From assembly GCA_017557665.1 (NCBI GenBank), contig JAFYYI010000024.1:54761-118760 (forward strand): DNA of 64,000 bases, in the 5' to 3' direction. The stretch is from Muribaculaceae bacterium (GTDB taxonomy: Bacteria > Bacteroidota > Bacteroidia > Bacteroidales > Muribaculaceae). This document shows positions 53,400 to 60,612 of the stretch, in pieces. Below the pieces are notes generated by a model. That model did not search any database, was not told where the DNA came from, and saw only the letters and a program-made list of their open reading frames with translations. A program made the position numbers and the translations under genes. Positions within the stretch are counted from its first letter, which is position 1; each line of letters opens with the position of its first letter.

Positions 53400-53458
53400 A
53401 TTCTTGTCTGTTTTTAAGTTAAACTATCGGGAAATTCTTAGAAAGTCTAAAGCCTAAA

Positions 53459-54340
53459 TCACAACACATTGAGCACCTGCTCTTTAATCTGTTCCAGGTG
53501 GTCCTTCATGCGCACCACCAGGTTCTGTAATTCGGCTTGGTTGGCCTTGGAACCCATCGTGTTCACCTCGCGTCCGATTTCCTGGCTGATGAAGCCCAGT
53601 TTTTTGCCCTGGCCGGGTTCCTCGCTGTGCATCGTTTCCAGGAAATAGTTCAGATGGTTCTGTAGGCGGATTTTCTCCTCGGTGATGTCGAGTTTCTCTA
53701 TATAGTAGATGAGCTCCTGCTCAAAGCGGTTCTTGTCGTAATCCACCTCTTTGATTTTGGCAAGCGCATCGAGGATGCGTGACTTGATTTTCTGGATGCG
53801 TGGCTCCTCATAGCGCGGCACTTCATTGAGCAGGGCCTGGATGGCAGCGATTTTCTCTTCAAAGAATGTCGCGAGCCGTGCACCTTCCTGACGACGGAAC
53901 GCAATCAGCTGCTCGGTAGCCTGGGCAACCACTTCTTTGACAATAGCCAGTTCCTGTTCGTCGGCCTCGGTTGACTTGGCCTCGGTCTTGAGGGCGTCAG
54001 GCATGCGCAGCAGCGTGGCATACCAGTCGATGGGGTCAGGTAACTGGAGTTGTTTGGCCATCTCTTCGATTTGAAGCTTGTATTGCTGTAACATCGGCAC
54101 GTTAATGGTGCCTGATGTAGCCCCCTCTATGGGCTCGCAATAGACAAAGAGATCAATCTTTCCGCGCTTCAACGCTTGGGAAACGTCGTTGCGCAGTTCC
54201 ATTTCAATCTCACGGTGATTCTGAGGCGTGCGAACCCCAAAATCTAGTTGTTTACTGTTCAGTGACTTGACTTCGGCGGTGATTTTTTTGTTGTTATACA
54301 CCTTGGTCGCCTTGCCAAATCCGGTCATAGATAATATCAT
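53459..54340 (-). CDS. YicC-family endoribonuclease
   Basis: 293 residues from the ATG at 54338-54340 (MILSMTGFGKATKVYNNKKI); a TTG two codons upstream is possible. Family motifs: SMTGFGKA, EVKSLNSKQLDFGVRTP, RIQKIKSRILDALAKIKEVD and the C-terminal FISQEIGREVNTMGSKANQAEL. YicC/YloC members are stress-linked RNA endonucleases acting on regulatory RNAs. Start of the yicC-OMP-gmk-nadD operon, -7 box at 54371-54378. Confidence 0.93.
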   Translation of the reverse strand: MILSMTGFGKATKVYNNKKITAEVKSLNSKQLDFGVRTPQNHREIEMELRNDVSQALKRGKIDLFVYCEPIEGATSGTINVPMLQQYKLQIEEMAKQLQLPDPIDWYATLLRMPDALKTEAKSTEADEQELAIVKEVVAQATEQLIAFRRQEGARLATFFEEKIAAIQALLNEVPRYEEPRIQKIKSRILDALAKIKEVDYDKNRFEQELIYYIEKLDITEEKIRLQNHLNYFLETMHSEEPGQGKKLGFISQEIGREVNTMGSKANQAELQNLVVRMKDHLEQIKEQVLNVL

Positions 54341-54370
54341 AGTCAATCAGATTTTTTTTGCTACAACTTG

Positions 54371-54378
54371 CAAAATTA
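54371..54378 (-). promoter_or_regulatory. -7 box of the yicC operon
   Basis: TAATTTTG on the minus strand, 30 bases before the yicC ATG. No -33 TTG at the usual spacing. The interval to 54503 is AT-rich with no further element. Confidence 0.5.
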
Positions 54379-54503
54379 ATAATATTTTGTGAGGTGTTGA
54401 GTGTGTCGGGCTCACTTTTTTGATGAAGTATTGTCATATTTCTTAAAATGAATTCGTTATCAGTCTTATCCTGCGCGCAAAAGAACATAATTCTGTTCAC
54501 GGC

Positions 54504-54534
54504 TTGCACATTCCGCAAGAAAAATGTAACTTTG
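54504..54534 (+). promoter_or_regulatory. Promoter of the glycan gene cluster
   Basis: TTG (54504-54506) and TAACTTTG (54527-54534) are exactly 20 bases apart. The ATG at 54562 lies 27 bases beyond the -7 box. It probably drives the GT2-KdsC-like-Wzx operon. Confidence 0.75.
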
Positions 54535-54561
54535 CAGGTTGTTCATCTATAATGTGATGAA

Positions 54562-55515
54562 ATGGATATGGAAAACTCGACTTTAGCAATAGTGGTGCCT
54601 TGCTTCAATGAGGAGGCTGTGCTCCAGCAGACCAATGAACAGTTGCGTGGATTGCTTGATTCCATGATGCGTGACGGTCTTGTGGGACAGGGGAGCTACA
54701 TGCTCTATGTTGATGACGGTTCCCGGGATCAGACGTGGTCATTGATTGCGAGGTTCAGCCAGGACGATGTCCATGTGCGTGGCCTCAAACTGGCCGCCAA
54801 CGTAGGGCATCAGAATGCCCTGATGGCAGGCTTGGAGGCGGCAAGCAAGGACGCAGACCTGACGGTCTCAATCGACGCAGACCTGCAGGATGACATCAAG
54901 GCCATTCCCGAGATGGTGAAGAAGTTTGACAACGGTTGTGATATCGTCTATGGCGTCCGACGCAAGCGCACGACCGACACGTTTTTCAAGCGCACCACGG
55001 CCCAGATGTTCTACAAGTTCATGTCGGGCATGGGCGTGAAATCGGTTTATAACCATGCCGATTTCAGGCTGATGAGCCGTCGCGCCGTTGAGGCCCTGTG
55101 CCAGTATGAGGAGCGCAACCTGTTCTTGCGGGGCCTTGTGCCGCTGCTGGGCTACCAGACCGATTCGGTCTATTATGACCGCTTGGAACGTCAGGCTGGC
55201 GAGAGCAAGTATCCGTTGAGCAAAATGCTGTCTTTTGCCATTGATGGCGTTACGTCATTTAGTGTCAAGCCATTACGCCTCATCTTTTATTTGGGCGCTT
55301 TGTTCTTGCTGATCAGTTTGGGCATCTTGGTCTATGTGATTGTGGCCTTGTGTCAGGGGCGCGGCGTTCAGGGCTGGGCTTCGTTGATGCTATCCATTTG
55401 GTTTGTGGGTGGTTGCTTGCTCATTTGCCTCAGTGTCATTGCCGCCTACATTGGGCGCATCTACACCGAGGGAAAGCATCGTCCACGTTATAACATCGAG
55501 AAATACCTTAAATGA
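54562..55515 (+). CDS. Membrane-bound family 2 glycosyltransferase (GtrB/ArnC-like)
   Basis: 317 residues. Catalytic GT-A domain: IVVPCFNEEAVL, YVDDGSRDQTWSLI, SIDADLQDDIKAIPEM (D-x-D), YGVRRKRTTDTFFKR. Two C-terminal spans (about 240-262 LRLIFYLGALFLLISLGILV and 275-302) anchor it as in GtrB/ArnC/DPM1-like transferases that charge polyprenyl phosphate with a sugar. ATG at 54568 is an alternative start. It leads a three-gene plus-strand run of surface-glycan genes. Confidence 0.92.
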   Translation: MDMENSTLAIVVPCFNEEAVLQQTNEQLRGLLDSMMRDGLVGQGSYMLYVDDGSRDQTWSLIARFSQDDVHVRGLKLAANVGHQNALMAGLEAASKDADLTVSIDADLQDDIKAIPEMVKKFDNGCDIVYGVRRKRTTDTFFKRTTAQMFYKFMSGMGVKSVYNHADFRLMSRRAVEALCQYEERNLFLRGLVPLLGYQTDSVYYDRLERQAGESKYPLSKMLSFAIDGVTSFSVKPLRLIFYLGALFLLISLGILVYVIVALCQGRGVQGWASLMLSIWFVGGCLLICLSVIAAYIGRIYTEGKHRPRYNIEKYLK

Positions 55516-55527
55516 GAGATATCCGAT

Positions 55528-56046
55528 ATGGTAGATAATCAGAAGGATGTAGCGGGCAAAGTGCCTAGTCCGGAGGACATCAAGCTGTTCATGACCGACG
55601 TTGATGGTACGCTCACCGACGGTGGTATGTACTATGGCAGCGATGGCACAGAGTTCAAGAAATTCAACACCCGTGACGGCATGGGGCTGCAGATGCTTCA
55701 GCGAGCCGGTGTGAAGGTGGGAATTGTCACCAGTGAAAATATCGCCATCAATGTTAATCGCGCGCGGAAACTGGGACTTGACTATCTCAAACAGGGCGCT
55801 CGTGACGGTGGCAAGTTGGCCGCTATCGGTGAGATCTGTGATGAGATGGGAATCACTTTGCAGCAGGTGGCTTACATCGGTGACGATGTGAACTGCTATG
55901 ACCTGCTGGCAGCAGTGGGGTGGGCCGCCTGTCCTGCTGATGCCTGTGACAAGGTGAAAACCATCCCGGGGATTCATATTCTGGAGCGTCGTGGCGGCGA
56001 TGCCTGTGTGCGTGAATGGATTGACATGATTCTTGCGAATCGATGA
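55528..56046 (+). CDS. KdsC-like HAD phosphatase
   Basis: 172 residues. The motifs FMTDVDGTLTDGG (D24, D26), VTSENIAINVNRAR, KQGARDGGKLAAI (Lys) and YIGDDVNCYDLL fit the C0-cap KdsC/NeuA-linked group, which removes phosphate from KDO 8-phosphate or acylneuraminate 9-phosphate. No kdsA/kdsD or neuA-like gene is adjacent, so the exact substrate is open. The stop overlaps the flippase ATG by 4 bases. Confidence 0.85.
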   Translation: MVDNQKDVAGKVPSPEDIKLFMTDVDGTLTDGGMYYGSDGTEFKKFNTRDGMGLQMLQRAGVKVGIVTSENIAINVNRARKLGLDYLKQGARDGGKLAAIGEICDEMGITLQQVAYIGDDVNCYDLLAAVGWAACPADACDKVKTIPGIHILERRGGDACVREWIDMILANR

Positions 56047-57503
56047 ACGACTCTATCGATAATCAGAACTTGAAGCAGAAGACGGCCCAAGGACTCTTTT
56101 GGGGCATCTTGAGCAGTGGCGGTATGCAGCTGCTTAACCTGATTATCGGCATTTTTTTGGCACGGCTTCTTTCTCCTGGTGAATATGGCATTGTCGGTAT
56201 GATTGCCATTTTCACTCTCATCGCCGGTAACCTTCAGGAGAGCGGTTTTGGCGTTGCTCTGATAAATATTAAGGACATTAAACACGAGGACTATAACTCG
56301 GTGTTCTGGTTCAACATTATTGTCAGTCTTGTACTTTACACGGTTTTGTTCTTTTGCGCTCCCCTCATCGCAAGTTTTTTCCATCAACCGTGTCTCACCA
56401 AGTTGTCCCGTTTCGTATTTATCGCGTTTATCTTCGCGGCATTGGGTATTTCTCCCAATGCCATGCTTGTACGAGCGTTGAAGATGAAGGAAAAAGCCAT
56501 CACCTCGCTATCGGCCCTGGTGGTATCGGGCACGGTGGCTGTGGTCATGGCGATGAAGGGGTTTTCTTATTGGAGCCTGGCTACGCAGCAGATTTTATAT
56601 AATGTGGTCATTGTCATCGGGCGATTCTATTACACCCGCTGGTGCCCGACACTCAAGGTGGACTTCACTCCCGTGAAAAAGATGTTCTCATTCAGTTACA
56701 AGGTGCTTGTTACTGCCGTGTTGACCACAATCAATAACAACATGTTGACGGTGGTCTTTGGCCGCTTGTTCCCGGCTCAGGCCGTGGGCAATTTCACTCA
56801 GGCTAACAAGTGGAACACGATGGCCAATCAGTTGGTAACCAATACCGTGGCCCAGGTGGCACAGCCTGTACTCACGCGCATTACCGACGACCAAGAACGC
56901 CAACGTAGGGTCTTCGGCAAGATGTTGCGCTTCACGGCCTTTTTGGCATTCCCTACCATGTTTGGACTAGCGATTGTTGCCCCGCAGTTGATCCTTTTGG
57001 CCATTGGGGAGAAGTGGGTCGACAGTATCCCGCTGTTGCAAATCCTGTGCATCAGTGGGGCGTTCATCCCCTTGTACACGGTTTATCAGAATTTGTTCCT
57101 CAGTCAAGGAAAATCCGATACCTACATGTGGCTCTCCATCTCACAGATTGCCGTTATGCTCATTGCGGTATTGGCTTGCCACAAGTTAGGTATAACTGCA
57201 ATGGTTATCGCCTTTGCCTGCATCAATATCTGTTGGCTCTTGGCTTGGCAATTCTTTGCATCTAAGCTTATCGGCTACAGTTATATGCAGATGTTACGTG
57301 ACCTTTTGCCCTTCATGTTCATTTCACTGGCTGTGATGGCGTTGACATGGCTCATCACCATGCCTATCAGTAATATCTACCTATTGATGTGTGCTCGGGT
57401 GGTAGTTGCCGTATTGTTCTATGTTTTGGCGATGAGGCTGTCGGGAGCAAAGATTTATGCTGAATCTGTAGGCTATTTCTCCGATTTGTTCAAGAGGAAG
57501 TGA
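56043..57503 (+). CDS. Wzx/TuaB-type polysaccharide flippase (MOP superfamily)
   Basis: 486 residues with about 12-14 membrane spans. N-terminal LKQKTAQGLFWGILSSGGMQ and LLSPGEYGIVGMIAIFTLIA are typical of the TuaB/WzxC branch. It moves lipid-linked glycan repeats across the inner membrane. Overlaps the kdsC-like gene by 4 bases and, convergently, the next GT2 gene by 31 bases (57473-57503). Confidence 0.92.
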   Translation: MNDSIDNQNLKQKTAQGLFWGILSSGGMQLLNLIIGIFLARLLSPGEYGIVGMIAIFTLIAGNLQESGFGVALINIKDIKHEDYNSVFWFNIIVSLVLYTVLFFCAPLIASFFHQPCLTKLSRFVFIAFIFAALGISPNAMLVRALKMKEKAITSLSALVVSGTVAVVMAMKGFSYWSLATQQILYNVVIVIGRFYYTRWCPTLKVDFTPVKKMFSFSYKVLVTAVLTTINNNMLTVVFGRLFPAQAVGNFTQANKWNTMANQLVTNTVAQVAQPVLTRITDDQERQRRVFGKMLRFTAFLAFPTMFGLAIVAPQLILLAIGEKWVDSIPLLQILCISGAFIPLYTVYQNLFLSQGKSDTYMWLSISQIAVMLIAVLACHKLGITAMVIAFACINICWLLAWQFFASKLIGYSYMQMLRDLLPFMFISLAVMALTWLITMPISNIYLLMCARVVVAVLFYVLAMRLSGAKIYAESVGYFSDLFKRK

Positions 57504-58489
57504 CTGTAATATAAAGATGTATAGGGGAACAACAACGCTCGCAAGATATTAATTGGATCCTTTCCCCTGGTGTGGAATATCTCGGCACGGTGCGCCAGAC
57601 ACTTGCCTTCGAGACGCAAGAAATCAATGAAACGGTGTGACATCATCAATTCCATGAATTTGATGCCCTCGGTACATACTTTTGTATTTGGAGTGAGCCG
57701 TTGCAGAAACACCTTTAATGCAGAGTGTCGCTCGGCGGTAGCTTCTTTCATGGTCCTGTAATGCGACATTGACCATGCTGCAATTTTCAATGCGTTGTTG
57801 ACTGTTGGAAGGCTCCCGGAGTAGGACGTGTAAGTGGCTGCTTCGATATAACGCCTGTGGTGTACGAGCACTTCATCAACAAATACAATGCTCTCGTTGG
57901 CAGCTGCGGTGACGGCCAGTATAAAGTCGTACATCCTTAACCGATACATTGCCTCACAACCTTGGGTAGGCAACAGGTCTAATATGCGGTGGCTGATTAA
58001 CATGGTGTGACCGGGTATTTCGTTGCAAAACAACAGGCGCAACAATCCGTAGTTGGGTGTGCGCTGATCGTAGTGTGCAAATGAGCCGTCTTCAGAAAAC
58101 TCCTTAGAGTGACTGGTGCACATCAGCGCGTCGCCGATTGCAGCCACTTGGTAAGCAATCTTGTCTCGTACCCAAATGTCATCCTGATCGCAGATAGCAA
58201 TGAAGTCTCCCGTGCAGTCGTGTATAGCCGAGAAGAAATTGCCGTTGATTCCTTTTTCGTGGGTATTGGTCTTGACGATGATATTGTCATACCGGTCAGC
58301 ATACTCTTGTGCGATTTGAATGGTTCTATCGGTTGAGCCGTCATCTTGAATAATTATCTCGTATAGTGGAAAGGTCTGCTTGACTACACTTTCCAGTTGT
58401 TCTCGCAGGTACTTCTCACCATTGTATGTGCAGATGACTACCGACACTTTGGCGGTATTAGTTTTTTCCGATATCTCGTTATCATGCAT
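57473..58489 (-). CDS. Family 2 glycosyltransferase (GT-A), soluble
   Basis: 338 residues from the ATG at 58487-58489; a second ATG two codons earlier at 58495 lies close to the promoter. VSVVICTYNGEKYLREQLES, IIQDDGSTDRTIQI and IAICDQDDIWVRDKI (DQDD, metal site) fit the WcaA/SpsA-like rhamnosyl/glycosyl-transferases. No membrane span. It is on the opposite strand from the rest of the cluster, with its 3' end overlapping the flippase. Donor and acceptor unknown. Confidence 0.92.
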   Translation of the reverse strand: MHDNEISEKTNTAKVSVVICTYNGEKYLREQLESVVKQTFPLYEIIIQDDGSTDRTIQIAQEYADRYDNIIVKTNTHEKGINGNFFSAIHDCTGDFIAICDQDDIWVRDKIAYQVAAIGDALMCTSHSKEFSEDGSFAHYDQRTPNYGLLRLLFCNEIPGHTMLISHRILDLLPTQGCEAMYRLRMYDFILAVTAAANESIVFVDEVLVHHRRYIEAATYTSYSGSLPTVNNALKIAAWSMSHYRTMKEATAERHSALKVFLQRLTPNTKVCTEGIKFMELMMSHRFIDFLRLEGKCLAHRAEIFHTRGKDPINILRALLFPYTSLYYSHFLLNKSEK

Positions 58490-58499
58490 GACCATGGCG

Positions 58500-58507
58500 C
58501 AAAGGTA
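58500..58507 (-). promoter_or_regulatory. -7 box of the minus-strand glycosyltransferase gene
   Basis: TACCTTTG on the minus strand, ending 10 bases before the ATG at 58489. The transcript would have a very short leader. No -33 TTG seen. Confidence 0.55.
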
Positions 58508-58593
58508 ATAATTATTCAAGATAATTTGTGCCGGTTTTCATTAATTATTTTCTTTTTGCAGTGAAATCTGACTGGATTTTTAAATTCTTTTGG

Positions 58594-58601
58594 TAAATTT
58601 G
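58594..58601 (+). promoter_or_regulatory. -7 box of galE
   Basis: TAAATTTG on the plus strand, 86 bases before the galE ATG. Fits TAnnTTTG; no -33 TTG at the right spacing. Confidence 0.45.
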
Positions 58602-58687
58602 CACCCATACTGTGCGATTATCGTTTGAGCCGAGTCGTCATGGTCTTATTTAGAGAAGAATGTTATAAATAGATTGTTAATTAGAAT

Positions 58688-59722
58688 ATGAAAGGTAAAA
58701 TTTTAGTGACTGGCGGAACCGGCTTTATTGGTTCTCACACTACGGTGGAATTGCAACAGGCAGGTTATGAGGTGGTTATCATCGATAACCTGAGCAATAG
58801 CAATATAGAGGTGCTTGACGGTATTGAACGCATCACGGGAGTTCGCCCCGTGTTTGTAGAGGGTGACTGCACCGACCGTGCTGTGGTTCGCAAACTTTTT
58901 GAAGACAATCCCGGTATCAATGGCATCATCAACTTTGCAGCTAGCAAGGCGGTTGGTGAGAGTATTGAGAAACCCATTTTGTATTACCGCAACAATCTTA
59001 ACATCTTGCTCAATCTGCTGGAGCTGATGCCCGAGTTTGGTGTGAAGGGTTTCGTCTTTTCGTCTTCCTGTACAGTGTATGGCGAGCCCGACAAGAACCC
59101 CATTACCGAGGATGCGCCCACCAAGAAGGCCACCTCGCCCTATGGAGCCACCAAGCAAATCTGTGAGGACATCATCACCGACGTTATCCGCAGCGGTAGC
59201 CCCATTAAGGCTATCCTGTTGCGCTACTTTAATCCCATAGGAGCCCATCCCAGTGCTGAGATTGGCGAACTGCCTAATGGCGTGCCTCAAAACCTTGTGC
59301 CCTACTTGACGCAAACTGCTATCGGCGTACGCAAGGAGTTAAGCATCTTTGGCGACGACTATCCCACGCGAGATGGCTCCTGCATTCGTGACTTCATCAA
59401 TGTCGTGGACTTGGCCAAAGCCCACGTCAAGGCTTTGGAGCGTATGCTCGAGGATAAGAGCGACGATGCATTGGAGATTTTCAATATCGGTACGGGAAAT
59501 GGTGCTTCGGTACTTGAACTGCTGAACTCATTCGAGCGTGCAACGGGCGTGAAGGTGCCTCACAAGATTGCACCGCGCCGTCCTGGTGACATCGTCCAAA
59601 TCTGGGCCGACCCCAAACGCGCCAACGAAGTCCTCGGGTGGCATGCCGAGATTTCTCTCGACGACACCATGCTCAGTGCCTGGAACTGGCAAAAGAAGCT
59701 CCGTGAACGCGGCATCATGTAA
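58688..59722 (+). CDS. galE: UDP-glucose 4-epimerase
   Basis: 344 residues, extended SDR. NAD site LVTGGTGFIGSHT (residues 7-18), SSSCTVYGEPD with the active-site Ser, Y152 and K156 in SPYGATKQICEDI, and the substrate-binding RYFNPIGAHPSAEIGELPNG. Makes UDP-galactose from UDP-glucose (or the N-acetyl forms) for glycan synthesis. Located between the flippase/GT2 group and the LicD gene, probably the first gene of galE-licD-trifunctional unit. Confidence 0.95.
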   Translation: MKGKILVTGGTGFIGSHTTVELQQAGYEVVIIDNLSNSNIEVLDGIERITGVRPVFVEGDCTDRAVVRKLFEDNPGINGIINFAASKAVGESIEKPILYYRNNLNILLNLLELMPEFGVKGFVFSSSCTVYGEPDKNPITEDAPTKKATSPYGATKQICEDIITDVIRSGSPIKAILLRYFNPIGAHPSAEIGELPNGVPQNLVPYLTQTAIGVRKELSIFGDDYPTRDGSCIRDFINVVDLAKAHVKALERMLEDKSDDALEIFNIGTGNGASVLELLNSFERATGVKVPHKIAPRRPGDIVQIWADPKRANEVLGWHAEISLDDTMLSAWNWQKKLRERGIM

Positions 59723-59740
59723 TCCCAATCAAATCATGTA

Positions 59741-59762
59741 GAGACGCGTAATCTTGCGTCTC
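59741..59762. repeat. Palindromic GAGACGC...GCGTCTC repeat, copy 2
   Basis: Perfect 7-bp arms with an 8-base loop between galE and licD, preceded by TGTA. Shares the AGACGC/GCGTCT core with the palindrome at 52866-52885. Confidence 0.55.
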
Positions 59763-59782
59763 CTAACTCAATGGCAATTTAA

Positions 59783-60592
59783 ATGACAAGCGAACCGACC
59801 TTTAATGCCGAAGAGCTGAAAGCGCGTTTCAATCCCGAAGGGTCCCCCCTGCGTCGCCAACAGATGGTGATGCTTAGGATGGTGAAGGAACTAGACCGCA
59901 TCTGCAAGAAGCATGACATACCTTATTTCTTGTATGGAGGAACGCTGTTAGGCGCTTTCCGCCACAATGGGTTCATTCCTTGGGATGATGACCTTGACGT
60001 CGCTATGTTTCGCAAGGATTACATGCGCTTGGCTAAGGTTCTGCCAGATGAGTTGCCCGACGATATCGCCTTCCAGAACAATGACACCGACAAGAATTAC
60101 TTCTTCTTTGTCGCAAAACTGAGAGATAAACGGTCTTTCCTGGATGAAAATAGCTTTGACAAGGTGTTTAAGGAACGGGGCATTTTTATTGACATTTTTC
60201 CGCTTGACAGGCTTTTGCCATGGACCCAACGTTTGCGTTTGCAGAGTGTGGCTTATAACCTCTTCCGCAAGGGGAACGGAAACGAGTCGGTAATGAAGAA
60301 GATTAAGGCTCTGACGTGGTTTAACCGCCATGTCTCTTTCCCGTTGTTGCGAGGTCTCAGCCGGCTGAGCGGCACCAAGGCACTGATGTGCGATTACGGG
60401 ATCCCGTTTCACAATATCTATGACCCGCAGGATGTGTTCCCGTTGACGACCCATGATTTTGAGGGTGTCCAACTCCCTGTCCCTGACAATAGTCATCACA
60501 TGCTGCAAACCATGTATGGTGACTACATGCAGCTACCTGATGACCTTGACCACGTCTACCACCATGTTGAGCGCCTCGAGTTTTACGACTAA
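59783..60592 (+). CDS. LicD-family phosphotransferase
   Basis: 269 residues. The LicD signature is clear at residues 51-72 (YGGTLLGAFRHNG, then WDDDLDVAMF): the metal-binding D-D-D-L-D of enzymes that transfer phosphocholine, or other CDP-linked groups, to glycans, LPS or teichoic acid. The C-terminal half has the usual helical part and ends MYGDYMQLPDDLDHVYHHVE. It lies 20 bases upstream of the trifunctional enzyme, which supplies a LicC-like nucleotidyltransferase, so the pair probably makes and transfers one head group. The identity of the group is not known. Confidence 0.9.
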   Translation: MTSEPTFNAEELKARFNPEGSPLRRQQMVMLRMVKELDRICKKHDIPYFLYGGTLLGAFRHNGFIPWDDDLDVAMFRKDYMRLAKVLPDELPDDIAFQNNDTDKNYFFFVAKLRDKRSFLDENSFDKVFKERGIFIDIFPLDRLLPWTQRLRLQSVAYNLFRKGNGNESVMKKIKALTWFNRHVSFPLLRGLSRLSGTKALMCDYGIPFHNIYDPQDVFPLTTHDFEGVQLPVPDNSHHMLQTMYGDYMQLPDDLDHVYHHVERLEFYD

Positions 60593-60612
60593 CAATGAAA
60601 TAAACTGATATA

